Below the pieces are notes generated by a model. The model was not told the DNA's origin. It ran no database searches and saw nothing but the letters and a program-made list of their open reading frames with translations. From assembly GCA_023144005.1 (NCBI GenBank), contig JAGLGN010000020.1, positions 186,001 through 250,000 of the forward strand: DNA of 64,000 nt. The letters run 5' to 3'. The translations under genes and the position numbers were made by a program. This DNA comes from a bacterium. Lineage in GTDB: Bacteria; AUK180. Shown here one piece after another: positions 28,804 through 39,500 of the stretch (the stretch's first letter is position 1; each line of letters opens with the position of its first letter).

Positions 28804-29325
28804 TTACTTAAACCCATTTTCTTTTAACCAATTCCCGGCATTGGCACTATATTCTATTATGTCTTTATTATAAATTGCTATTGCTCCAGAAATTATTCCA
28901 GCATCATCTAGGAAACCAGCTACTGGAATTGTATCTGGAATTAGATCTACAGGCATAATAAAATATAATAATGCAAATACACAAATTCCTTTTTTAATTA
29001 AAGGATATTCTTTATCATTTAACATTAGCCATAACGCTACAACTTGATCAATAAACGGAATTATACCAATTACTTTTTTAAAATAAAATAAAAAATTCTT
29101 TTTTACCGTATTTAAGGATTCACTATCGGGTTTCTTCCCTACCCAATCTTCAAAATTTGTTTTTAAAAGATCCATTTTCTCCTCCTGCCCTACTTTTTCA
29201 AATTCAGCATTATTACATTTAGGACAAGGTGGCAAAGTATCACTCGCGTTATCAAATACCACTACTTGTCCGCATTTGGTACATCTGTACCTTCCTTTTC
29301 CTGGTTTTTCACCTGTATTTGGCAT
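28804..29325 (-). CDS. Zinc-ribbon plus DUF1232 (YkvA-like) membrane protein
   Basis: 173 residues. The N-terminal 45 carry a zinc ribbon with two CxxC knuckles (RCTKCG and PCPKCN). The C-terminal half holds the DUF1232 signature LLYFIMPVDLIPDTIP followed by GFLDDAGII, a short re-entrant or membrane-associated helical segment found in many bacterial proteins of unknown role. GGAGGG lies before the ATG. The combination suggests a small membrane protein with a cytoplasmic metal-binding head. Function unknown. Confidence 0.72.
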   Translation of the reverse strand: MPNTGEKPGKGRYRCTKCGQVVVFDNASDTLPPCPKCNNAEFEKVGQEEKMDLLKTNFEDWVGKKPDSESLNTVKKNFLFYFKKVIGIIPFIDQVVALWLMLNDKEYPLIKKGICVFALLYFIMPVDLIPDTIPVAGFLDDAGIISGAIAIYNKDIIEYSANAGNWLKENGFK

Positions 29326-29744
29326 ACAAACCCTCCATCATGTTATGAAAATATATAACAACTTATGTACCAGATTATTATATATTTCCACATTGGGCTT
29401 TTCACAATATCGCCACTAAATCTCAGGGGTATTTGCGTAGGTATTGCTGGAAATTTCCGCTAGTAGATATGATTTAAGCTGAGAATATTATGTGTTACTT
29501 CATCAGCCTTGCGCTCATACCGGAATCAAATAGCCGTCAAATAAGACTTCAAGCCCGTGGATCAAATCCCTATCCCGAAACCGATCATTAACTGATAAAC
29601 GAACTTCATACTCTCGCATATCCCCATTATCTAAATATTTGCAAATGTCTTTCCGGTACTTCTATCCCGATTTTTCCACTTTTTCCACCACCGTCCCCGA
29701 ATTCCCCAGCATATAGAAGTATACTTCAATATCCTCAGCAAAAA
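29326..29744. other. 419-bp intergenic stretch with a repeat remnant
   Basis: No convincing gene. CACTTTTTCCACCACCGTCC at 29677-29696 (followed by CC) looks like a decayed arm of the palindromic family whose intact arms read CACTCTTAACCACCGTCCCT (8223-8242). A short minus-strand frame at 29515-29619 (34 residues) may be a gene relic but lacks a ribosome site. This is the right edge of the AT-rich accessory stretch. Confidence 0.5.
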
Positions 29745-31034
29745 TCATTTATTGATGTAGTACAACTCGCATTGATAATTGGATTTGCGCGAAACTAAAT
29801 GTTCATTACTTGTATAGAAAGCGAAATATTTCTCTGATTCACTAACCTCGTAGATAGGGTATACAGTTTCAATTATACGCTTAGCCTTCATTCTCTCACC
29901 TTCATTTTCAATTCGGTATACGATTTTCCCAGAAAGGGGGATGATAATAAGTTGTTTCTTTTTATTCATGTGCATATATGCCCTATATAAGTCGGCATGT
30001 GAGAAATTCGGGTTGTACTTCGAATTTGTTATTATTTCCCAAATATTCCTTTTACCTCTAGTTTTCAAAACAATGGAATTGTTCTTGAAAACATCACAGA
30101 CGATCAGAGATGATTCATTGCCATAAACAAGAAATCTGTCTCCAATAAAACGACAACTACCGCTATTAATATTTTTCTCTTGACCTGCATGTCTATTTCT
30201 GGAGATTTCAGTTACTGAAGGATTATTACAGTTAAAACTCCAGGAGTGGATAATATTCCCCCCCGCCTCTTCACTACAGATATATATTTTCTCGTTTGCA
30301 ATATCCGCATCAACAATGTTCGGATGCTTAAGAAAACAGAGCTCTTTGCCGGAAGATTTATCAATTCGTTGTATGCCGGTCTTGTAAATAATGAAAATAC
30401 CGTTCTCCGAGGAAAGCATCTTAAGGAATCCTGATTGTTTGATATTGATTTCCCAGCTAAGAATCTTTTTACTTGCAATAAAACTATTCGCAAGGTCAAT
30501 GCAAGAAAGTTTGTCTCCAGAGAAAATATAGATATCCCTACCATCATTGTGGAAGTACGCCGTTAGAGAGAATGGATTATTGTGATATTCTGAATACTCA
30601 ATTGAAAGGATATTGGAAGAAAACAAAATATCATAATTGTCAACTGGCCGGAATACTAGAAACAAACTATCTTCAATTTTGCCCCTATTAAAAAATAAAT
30701 GTGCTATTCGCTCATCACCAGAATACATTGTTGAATGCCGGCGCCAACCAACCGGATGATAATGTGTTACTTCAGGAATGGAATATTCCGCTTTTGATAA
30801 TACCGTTCTTACTTCTGTTGGTATTTTAACTTTTTCCGCTTTCATAATTTCATGAATTTGGTGATCCCTCTCTGCAAGTTGTGAATATTGAAAGAGGATT
30901 GTGCTATTGTAGATACTGATATATGTTACAAAGACATTACCTTCAAATAGCAAATACTTGCGGCTATTGCACCCTACTAAAACCATAATAGCGATTGTAC
31001 ACAGTAAAATTCGTTTAATTAAAACGTGGTTCAT
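29745..31034 (-). CDS. Lipoprotein downstream of the RHS gene, probable beta-propeller
   Basis: About 429 residues. The signal peptide starts MNHVLIKRILLCTIAIMVLV and is followed by a Gly and the lipidated Cys. The mature protein consists of repeated short strand patterns (for example IYIFSGDKLSCIDLANSF, IFIIYKTGIQRIDKSSG) typical of a beta-propeller. I chose the ATG at 31034 because the signal peptide begins there; longer in-frame starts exist at 31055 and 31064. It overlaps the 3' end of the RHS gene by 20 bp, so the two are translated together. It may anchor or neutralise the RHS product at the cell surface. That is inference; no known immunity family is recognised. Confidence 0.68.
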   Translation of the reverse strand: MNHVLIKRILLCTIAIMVLVGCNSRKYLLFEGNVFVTYISIYNSTILFQYSQLAERDHQIHEIMKAEKVKIPTEVRTVLSKAEYSIPEVTHYHPVGWRRHSTMYSGDERIAHLFFNRGKIEDSLFLVFRPVDNYDILFSSNILSIEYSEYHNNPFSLTAYFHNDGRDIYIFSGDKLSCIDLANSFIASKKILSWEINIKQSGFLKMLSSENGIFIIYKTGIQRIDKSSGKELCFLKHPNIVDADIANEKIYICSEEAGGNIIHSWSFNCNNPSVTEISRNRHAGQEKNINSGSCRFIGDRFLVYGNESSLIVCDVFKNNSIVLKTRGKRNIWEIITNSKYNPNFSHADLYRAYMHMNKKKQLIIIPLSGKIVYRIENEGERMKAKRIIETVYPIYEVSESEKYFAFYTSNEHLVSRKSNYQCELYYINK

Positions 31035-34000
31035 ATTCGTTTTTCCATTTAGCATCCATATCAAAAAAGTGATGGTTAATAAAGTATGACGGGATATTCA
31101 GGTTATCTATATCAACTCCGGGTGGTAATTCAGTAAAACGGTTTAAATAGTTAATTGTATCACTAAAAAATGATTCGGGAGTATTTGAAATTGATCTTGT
31201 AATCCATTCGACCTCCAAAGCAAATGCCTGTGAGGCACCTCCTGGTGTTTGCCAAACTGCCTCACTATTTGGATCATTAAAAAGCTTCTGAAAAGCATTT
31301 TCATATACTTCATGAAATATATCTCTTACCGTGCTTGTGTAGTCGGACACTCTCACAAATACTTGATCCTTGCCGGTAACGCCCTTCTTTCCTGAATAAG
31401 TTGTACTCCCAAGAACAAAATTGATTGTTGATGAATCGCCTTGAATAAAGAAACCTCCCCATCCCAATTCCCCATTTTCAATAGCAGTCGCAAATGAAGG
31501 AATGTGTTCTGATAATATCTGTAAAATGGTCTCAGCATCCTCTATTGATAGTTGTTTCTTATTCATATACTTGCTTAATTTCTTCTTCATTCCCGCCATT
31601 CCATGCACAGTCTTTCCTTCTTTAAGTCCATTCAAAATACTTAGAACACTTTTCTCTTCATCCTTCTTGGAAAGAAAGTCGCGCATGCTCCTAAGAAAAC
31701 CTCCTAATCCTGCAATAACAGGGATAAAAAAACCTCCGTGTCTATCGACATACTTGATCGGATTATTCGCGCAATATTGATATTTATTTATATTCACGGG
31801 TTCTTCGAGCATGATACTGATCGGATCCGTACTCACAAACCTCCCCGTATCCCCGTCATACCATCTTGCACCGAAGTAGACCAATCCTGTTTCAAGATTC
31901 ATTTCCTTTCCTGTGTACGAATATCTGTCGCTTCTATCATCCCCTTTCGTCATCCCCCATACGAGATTCCCATACGGGTCATATTTGATTCTCGAAGCGA
32001 TCTCACCTGTGAGCGCATCCGCCGTCATAACGGCTGATCCCTGAATATCAGTGAAGTTATACTCCTCTTTTATGTCCAAATTATCTTCCGTATCATATTC
32101 ATACCTTCGTGTAAGGATGCGTTCTCCGTTCCCGTATACATATGATTCCTTCAATTTCTGCGTATTCCCGTCCACCTTCGCTATCACCTGTCCCATCATG
32201 TAAAAGTATACCTCAATATCCTCCGCGGAGTCAAGTGTTTTTTCCGCGTCGGTGAGCGTGGCGATCCGCATTCCGCTGCCGTCATACTTGAATCTTACCC
32301 GCTTTGAGAAAGCGTCTTCATTCGCGAAATCCGCCGCTGTCCGCATCTGCCAGATATTGATGGCGGTGTACTCGGTCAGGCGATTCTCATAGTCCCAGGA
32401 CAGAATGTTTTTCTCGACAAGGTCATCATTATTGAAATGCTCCTTTTCCGTCATATTCCCGTTGCCGTCGTATCCGTATACAATATTTCTTTTGGCGTCA
32501 ATGATCTGCTTCTTCAATCTGTTGGAATCAGCTTCCACTTCATACAAAAGATTTTTGTATTTGCTTTTCCATGCGAGACGGTTACCAGCCGAATCATATG
32601 AATATGTGTTGCCGATACCATCGCCGTCGTCATATAGAGGGCCTGAAACGCCGATGAGCCGCCCCAGCTTGTCATATTCGTATGCAGTCTGCAAGCCGTC
32701 CGTATCTACTAAGGATGTTCTGTTTCCCACAGAATCATAATTATAGCTATGATCAAGAAATGTGGTATTCGTTTCAGGTGCAAAGACCTTGATATTGGCC
32801 GGCCTCATCATATTGTCATATGAATACTCCTTTGTCAGACTGCTTGCCGCGAGATGATAGTCTATACTTGAAATATTTCCCGATTCATCGTATTCGTATT
32901 CGCTTAATAGCCGATCGTTCTTAAGATCCCTTACTCCGACGATCTGTCCGGTATATTTCGAATAATCATATGCGACATTCTCCACCAGATCGGCATCATA
33001 AAAGAGTTTATATTCTTTTACCGAATCTTCCTCGGTATATGAGAACAGATTTCTTGAATTGAAGCTGTGGCCGCAAATATTATACAGGTCATTGCGTTCG
33101 ATGATCCTGTCCCTGACATCGTAGATATATGAATACTTCGTGACCGTATTTCCGAGATGATCCATCGTTGTCACATCCTGTAGATTGGCTTCCGCCTGAC
33201 CCTGCATATCATTGTAATTATAACCGACTGAAGAATTGTCGGGATACATGATCTTCGTTAATCTGTTGAGCTCATCGTATTCGTAATTTATGACATTTCC
33301 GTTTCCATCCCGCTTGCTGAGCAGATTATTCATCTCGTCGTATGCCAGAAACTCCCTGACTCCCTCATCTGGATTGGATGTCGCCGTAAGCCGGCCCGCC
33401 CAGTCATAGGAAAATGTAGTTTCGTTCCCTCGCGAATCAATGATCTTCTTAAGCAGTCCCCTGTACTTGTCATATTCGTAATTGGAAATATAGTCTCCTT
33501 CATCATTATGCTCGACTACTCTGATTAAGTTTCCCAGAACATCATACTTCATTTCACGCTGATGATTGCCGCTGTCGGAGATCGTCAATTCATTATTAAT
33601 GTCGTCATATGCTCTCATCACATAATTATTGTCGGGGTAAGTTGTTTTCGTCAACCTTAAATACGGATCATTGTATTCGTAGAATATTTTCTTGCCTTCA
33701 ATGGAAGTATTCTCCTTCACCGGCAAAGTCTTCCATACCGGTTTGCCGTATTCGTTATAATCGGTGAAAGTAACAACCTTTCCGTCTTCATCCTCCCTTT
33801 CCCTATTGACTTCCCGTCCGAAATCATCGTAATTAATGATCGTCTGAATATACTCCGTCTCCGCATCCGTCTCTGTTCTCGAAACCGTGTGTCTCATCAT
33901 TTGAAATGTTTTATTCGCAGCGAATAGCCGTTTACCGATTACCGAGCCGTCATCCATCCAGGTTATTTCATATTCGCCTTTTAACTGATATGCATATACA

Positions 34001-36531
34001 GCTGACGGGTCACCGATAGAGATCGTTCCATCCAAATTAGTATTGATCTCATCCTGAGGGAGAAATATCGCAAGCAGACGGTCATATCTGTCGTATTTAT
34101 ATTGCGTGACCCTGCCCTTATAATCAATTTTGCTGGCAAGTTTCCCGTCACCCTTGTAGGTAAATTCTGTCGAACCCAGAGGACCGGTGATCTTTGTTAG
34201 AAATTTTCCTTCATTGTTGGCGCCGTATTCATAATTCGTTACAACCGAATTTGGCGATGTTTCAGTAATTTTCCTATCTTTGTAATATGTTGCTGAAAAC
34301 TCCTTTGTCTCCGTTCCGTCCTGTGAATCGTATATTTCCGATTTCCACGCCTGCCCGTATTGATCATGTTCATAATATCTTTCAAAGGCAATTAGTTCGT
34401 GTGAAATACCTGTCTTATAAATTCTAGAAGTGCTCAGAACAGGAAAATCATCAAAGTCAGAATGTAAGCTCAGAGATTTAATTGTACGAGTAACAACCCA
34501 CATATTATCGTATTTGACTTCATCTATTATTGTAGGTTCAAAAGGAAATCTTTGGTCGCTGTATGTATATGATATCACGGTTTTCTTATTGTTGTTGATC
34601 GCGATCGCTTCGTGGATTCGTGTGCGGAAAGCATAACTCCCGGCGGCAAAATCGAATCTATTGATTATGTAAGAGTTTAAGTTTACATTTAATGGTTCAA
34701 AGCTAGTAGTATCTGGATAAAACTTTTTTCTTAGAATTATTCCCTCTAAACGGAAACCCCGGCCGTTCCAGTGACTCGGTGGAGAATAATAATCCAGAAG
34801 CTCTCCATTATCAATAACATCATTTAAAACATCTGTATTGATATTATAGAAATAATATGTATTCTCGAATTTGGCTCTATCACCAACTAAATAAACATTT
34901 TTTGTCCCGTTTGGAAGAATTTCCGCGGCCACTCTATAACCGATCCATATCCGGGTTCCACTTCCTCCAATTACTTTCGATCTTTTCTTGAAAGAATAAT
35001 TCCATTTCTGCTGATCGATCGTAATCTGACCTACCTTCCCGTAGTTGTCAGAATCAAGCGGACTACTATGGTAGGCGATCAGTTTTTGACCTCCGGTAGG
35101 AAAAGTGATCTCGGTCAATTTTCCCGAGGGACCGTAACCGAATGCGGTATTCAGAACATTTGTTTTGAAAACCTCTTGTGGGACGGGGTCAGGCGGCGGC
35201 GGAGGTACCGGGTGAATATTATCTTCCCACCAGGGAGTATTGATATTGATAAGGCCCTGATGAATAGGATTTTTACCGTCCCCTATTATACTGTTCAGTT
35301 TCTGATTTTCATCGGTAAAGGCGTATTCCTCCGCTTTTGCGAATTTGAAGATATTCTGCAGATAATTACCTGAATAGTTGAAAGCAACCGTTCCGGCGAT
35401 CGAGCTGATTACCTTCGATAAGCGTTTTGTCTCGTAAAAATGTATTTCGGAATGATCGCTGACATCGATCACTGGATCGGGTTTATCCGAATACTCAAAT
35501 AATACACTGGCTGTTCCCCTTTTAATATTAACGAGATAGGATTCTCTGGTATAGTATGCGCGCAACGAGAATGCGACCTTCTCATTTCCGGTACCATCGT
35601 CATCAGGAGCGATAGGGATGGCTCCCTTGGAATATTTAACCGGATACTCATAATAGTCGTTGGTATCCGCATACGAATATTCTGTGGAATAATCATAACG
35701 ATCAATGACCTTGGTGAGATCCCAGCGGTATCTATTGCCGTAGATCGTCCAGGTATCGGTATAAATGGTGGTATACATTCTGGGGTGTTTGAACTCGTAA
35801 GTATTTCCACCCTTGTCTTTGATAATAAATGCACAGCCCTTTTTCCACGCATCCGCACCTGGCGTGATCTTATCGCCCAGCCTTACATCAGTCTCGATTG
35901 TTCCTGTCTCGGGATCTATATAGGATAAAACGATCTGATCATAAGGACTTGACGGTAATTCGTATGAAACCCGTTCCATTTCCCACCCGCTCGTGTCCGA
36001 GACAAAGTGGTAGTTTCCCTGGGGGTAATATACATATTTAACCCCCCAATCTGTCTCTTCCCGATGCCTTGTTACATTGGAGATCACATAATCAATTTCC
36101 AGACTTGATCCATTAGGTAATACCATTATCAGATCACCATAATCAATATCATTCAAATAGGTTATAAAATCCTCATCGTAAGGTAAAGGAGAGCCCTCCG
36201 CAGCGGCAACTTGTGTCAAACTCCTCAATGAAACTGAATTTTCCACGACAAGATAGCTCTGTCCAAGATTCCAGCCTATTCCCGCTACACCGATCTCGTC
36301 GGGATGACTGAGGTAGTGCGATACATTGCTGTTGTAGAAAAGGTTTACATTTAAATTCCCGCCGATCGCGGGAATAGACATTATGGGTAAATTAATATTC
36401 AAATCACCTGAAAAGAGATTAACCTCGCCACCGGTACTTACCAGCTCAGCGGGATTGTGTATAGAAGGAGAGTTAGAATATGCATGAGTACAAATTAATG
36501 CAATAAATAGCAATGTAATAATCTTTCTCAT
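31015..36531 (-). CDS. Secreted RHS/YD-repeat protein with unique C-terminal domain
   Basis: 1838 residues. Signal peptide (MRKIITLLFIALICTHAYS), then an N-terminal region with NPAELVSTGGEVNLFSGDLN as seen at the start of many RHS proteins. The middle has dozens of YD repeats (YEYDELNRLTKIMYPDNS and similar). The RHS core ends near 1570 (TGKEMNLETGLVYFGARWYD, then DTGRFVSTDPI). RHS repeats form a hollow shell that encloses a C-terminal cargo. The cargo here is about 240 residues from roughly 1595 and matches no toxin family I can name. It has a FHEVYENAF segment near 1738 that is not an HExxH zinc motif. GGAG precedes the ATG. It is the second gene of a three-gene operon with a propeller protein and a lipoprotein. 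Confidence 0.85.
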   Translation of the reverse strand: MRKIITLLFIALICTHAYSNSPSIHNPAELVSTGGEVNLFSGDLNINLPIMSIPAIGGNLNVNLFYNSNVSHYLSHPDEIGVAGIGWNLGQSYLVVENSVSLRSLTQVAAAEGSPLPYDEDFITYLNDIDYGDLIMVLPNGSSLEIDYVISNVTRHREETDWGVKYVYYPQGNYHFVSDTSGWEMERVSYELPSSPYDQIVLSYIDPETGTIETDVRLGDKITPGADAWKKGCAFIIKDKGGNTYEFKHPRMYTTIYTDTWTIYGNRYRWDLTKVIDRYDYSTEYSYADTNDYYEYPVKYSKGAIPIAPDDDGTGNEKVAFSLRAYYTRESYLVNIKRGTASVLFEYSDKPDPVIDVSDHSEIHFYETKRLSKVISSIAGTVAFNYSGNYLQNIFKFAKAEEYAFTDENQKLNSIIGDGKNPIHQGLININTPWWEDNIHPVPPPPPDPVPQEVFKTNVLNTAFGYGPSGKLTEITFPTGGQKLIAYHSSPLDSDNYGKVGQITIDQQKWNYSFKKRSKVIGGSGTRIWIGYRVAAEILPNGTKNVYLVGDRAKFENTYYFYNINTDVLNDVIDNGELLDYYSPPSHWNGRGFRLEGIILRKKFYPDTTSFEPLNVNLNSYIINRFDFAAGSYAFRTRIHEAIAINNNKKTVISYTYSDQRFPFEPTIIDEVKYDNMWVVTRTIKSLSLHSDFDDFPVLSTSRIYKTGISHELIAFERYYEHDQYGQAWKSEIYDSQDGTETKEFSATYYKDRKITETSPNSVVTNYEYGANNEGKFLTKITGPLGSTEFTYKGDGKLASKIDYKGRVTQYKYDRYDRLLAIFLPQDEINTNLDGTISIGDPSAVYAYQLKGEYEITWMDDGSVIGKRLFAANKTFQMMRHTVSRTETDAETEYIQTIINYDDFGREVNREREDEDGKVVTFTDYNEYGKPVWKTLPVKENTSIEGKKIFYEYNDPYLRLTKTTYPDNNYVMRAYDDINNELTISDSGNHQREMKYDVLGNLIRVVEHNDEGDYISNYEYDKYRGLLKKIIDSRGNETTFSYDWAGRLTATSNPDEGVREFLAYDEMNNLLSKRDGNGNVINYEYDELNRLTKIMYPDNSSVGYNYNDMQGQAEANLQDVTTMDHLGNTVTKYSYIYDVRDRIIERNDLYNICGHSFNSRNLFSYTEEDSVKEYKLFYDADLVENVAYDYSKYTGQIVGVRDLKNDRLLSEYEYDESGNISSIDYHLAASSLTKEYSYDNMMRPANIKVFAPETNTTFLDHSYNYDSVGNRTSLVDTDGLQTAYEYDKLGRLIGVSGPLYDDGDGIGNTYSYDSAGNRLAWKSKYKNLLYEVEADSNRLKKQIIDAKRNIVYGYDGNGNMTEKEHFNNDDLVEKNILSWDYENRLTEYTAINIWQMRTAADFANEDAFSKRVRFKYDGSGMRIATLTDAEKTLDSAEDIEVYFYMMGQVIAKVDGNTQKLKESYVYGNGERILTRRYEYDTEDNLDIKEEYNFTDIQGSAVMTADALTGEIASRIKYDPYGNLVWGMTKGDDRSDRYSYTGKEMNLETGLVYFGARWYDGDTGRFVSTDPISIMLEEPVNINKYQYCANNPIKYVDRHGGFFIPVIAGLGGFLRSMRDFLSKKDEEKSVLSILNGLKEGKTVHGMAGMKKKLSKYMNKKQLSIEDAETILQILSEHIPSFATAIENGELGWGGFFIQGDSSTINFVLGSTTYSGKKGVTGKDQVFVRVSDYTSTVRDIFHEVYENAFQKLFNDPNSEAVWQTPGGASQAFALEVEWITRSISNTPESFFSDTINYLNRFTELPPGVDIDNLNIPSYFINHHFFDMDAKWKNEYEPRFN

Positions 36532-36532
36532 C

Positions 36533-39500
36533 TTACTCTCCTTCTTCCGGTGTTTCAGGCATATTGAAAACTATCTCTTCCCGTGTGAATCGATACCACT
36601 TCCCGTTAACTTTGTATAACACCTCATATTCAAGCCTGCATGGGTATTCTATAACTTCAAAATCCAGATAGAACTTATCGCTCATACTATCCAGATAAAT
36701 TTCCAATTCTCTGGAATAGGGATCAATATCCTGAGTCACAGAATCCTTCAGGAATTTAAGATTTCCATCGTGAGAAATCAATAATTTGACATCTATCTCA
36801 AAATTAAGAAATAATTTGTTAAGGATCAATCTTTTTGTCAGTCCTTCAGTATCGGAGACAAGGAGATATGACAATTCATCAGACAATAACGCGGCTAAAT
36901 CGGCTTCTCCAGTGAAGAAAGTATTGAAGATCAATTTCCCTGGACCGTGATTTGACAGAAGTATCGCAGGGAATTCCTGATCTTTGTGCTGAACTGATAA
37001 AATTATACTGTTCCCGTCGCTGAGATCGGCTATTTTCATCACTTCATGGATCTGTATGATCCTTTCAGCTTCAAAGAAGTCCGGTGCCGAAATATTCAGA
37101 AGATACTCATTACCGGGTAAATATCCTTCAAATTTCAGGTTAAACAGATTGGAGATCGAGTTTAATTCGCGGCTTTTCAAATAGTGAAATGAAATATAGT
37201 TAGCACCACTGAAAATCCGGTCCTGCATTATATTCCAGTGAATATCGTCAACAACGTTCTCATCGCCAAGCACAACAAACGAGCCGTATCTTTCATCTGC
37301 GAGTCTATTGGTGAATTCATTATAATCAGAAGTTAAGAAGAAATCAAAATCACTGAACAGAGACAGATTCGTCTCAAAGGTCTCTAATTCATTTGAATTC
37401 CTTTTGAGTTTTCTATTATAAAAGATCAAGGGGGTATTGATATTTAAAGAATAACGATTCAGCTCAAGCGGATCAACCAGTCTGAATATACAGGATTGTT
37501 CGGATTCAACATTTTCATTTTTGTCAACGGACCAGAAATGTATTGTATAGTCACCGACTCCGAATTGATATGTATCTATTTCCTCTAAATATAATGTTTC
37601 GGGCAATATATCACCGTCGCTATTTGTTATCCTATAGTACAATAATGGATCCAAATCAGTATTATCTTTCGCCGTTAGTATTATGGACGCGGCGGGGATA
37701 GTCTCTATCTCTCCATTTATAAACGATACGGGCGTGAACTGAACATCTGACTTCGGAGCTTCAGTATCCGATATGATAGTGTGGTTTTTAAAGACAACAG
37801 TCTTCTCTCTACTCCCCATATTTCCGTGCATATCACGGGAAACGCTTTTCAATCTGTGTTCACCGTCACTATAAATTCGCGTATCAACTATTTTTCTGAT
37901 TATTGGGCCGCCATTTATTCCTAGTAATTTATCGTCCAGATACAATTCGATTCTATCTATTTCCTGATTATCAAAACTTCGGCATAGTACCTCGATCTGT
38001 CCTGATTCTTCTTCAATCACCGGGTCAGAAAGATAAGACAATGTTTCCAGAGGATTGGACAAAATATCCGATCCGTCCGATACCGAATTGAATGTAGTAG
38101 AAGGGGCCACTGAAATATCAACAAAAGGAGGAGTGACATCAACTCCCGAACAAAAAGATACCGGGGAAATATCAGCAAGCTTCAATGCAGATGAGGCTTC
38201 TCCATAGGACGAGTATAATATTTTAGTGGTATCCCGGGAAATCGCGGGAGTTCCACCCTTCAACGGACTGGTATACTGGAATGCGGGCAGTTGACTCCCT
38301 GTTACCAGATCAATGTAAAACACCTCTATGCTTTCAGCGCCGACATAGGGGTCAATTCCAATATCATTGCAGTCCGCTCCCTGGAACTCCGTAGTGCTAC
38401 GATAATAAAAGAGCTTGCTGTTATCCTGAGAGATTGTCAGTATTCCATCCAGATTAGAAAGATCGGCCTGAAATCTGGAAATTATCCGGCTTTCTTCAGG
38501 CAGGCTGTAGTCAAGTATTGTGAAAAATTCAATCTGTGTACCGGAAGAGTAGTCTCTGGATAGATATATTATTTGAGAACTGTTATTTGCGTGTATATAA
38601 TCAAAGACTATCTCATCATTTTCACTCAGAACTACTGTTTCCACGGTGCCGATTCCGATATTTATTTTGTGCAGCAAGTTATTCGCAATAAAAAATATAT
38701 TGTTGTCAAATGCCCAAATAGGTTTATGAAATCCCCAGAACTGACCTGGAGGAAGAATGTTGAATTCTCCGGTATCATTGTGATAATTCATTCCAAGTGC
38801 GGTAGAACAATAAAGAAGGTTCGAGCCGTCAGGAGACCAACAGTAGTTATCCACAGAAATATCATCCGCCACATGTACCATACTTCCCTGATCCAGATAA
38901 AATAAATTAAATTCGCGGATAAAAGCAAATGAAAGAATATCAACGGGAGAAGGAGTGGGATCCGCTGTAAAATACTGATTCGGATTGATAATAACCGGAT
39001 TATTGGGATCCCCTATACTATCAAGAGCCAAATCAGAGCTGCCTGAATTATCACCCAGCCACACCTGGGCATCTCCAGAAATGGAATATGTTTGAAATAG
39101 AGTGTTTTCAATACAACCGAGGATCGGACTTCTTAAAAAATAAAAGTGGAAATTATCCGAAGTCCATACCGGCGCATAATTGAAGTTACCATCATCCTGA
39201 AGAATAACAGAATTCGAGATAGAGTAATGATAGTCGAAGTTGTTTATGAAAAATTCCTCTGTATTCGATAATATAACACCTCCCAGATCATCTACAAGCT
39301 CAATAAAAATAAAATATTTTCCGTTATCCGCGTTCTCATCTGAAGCCAATAATCCATCCCAGACAAAAGTCTGAGCGGTGCCGGAAACAAGAGGCAGAAG
39401 TTCTTCGTATACTAAGCTTCCCCCTGAATCCTGAATAACAATCCTGGCTTGAGCAAGGGCCTCGTCGCCGCAGCCCATTGAGTAGGAAACGGGCAAAACA

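Noticed and set aside
28605-28811. 68-residue plus-strand frame in the gap before the DUF1232 gene
   Set aside because: No ribosome site and no recognisable features; it overlaps the end of the DUF1232 gene on the other strand.
29515-29619. 34-residue minus-strand frame (MREYEVRLSVND...)
   Set aside because: Looks protein-like but has no ribosome site and is too short to judge; may be a relic.
31290-31330. HExxH-type zinc protease motif in the RHS cargo domain
   Set aside because: The sequence is HEVYE, lacking the second His, so a zinc protease is not supported.
32000-36000. Repeated short words in the RHS gene as a possible CRISPR or tandem array
   Set aside because: They are YD repeats in a coding frame with varied spacing and sequence; no CRISPR array or cas gene was seen anywhere in the window.
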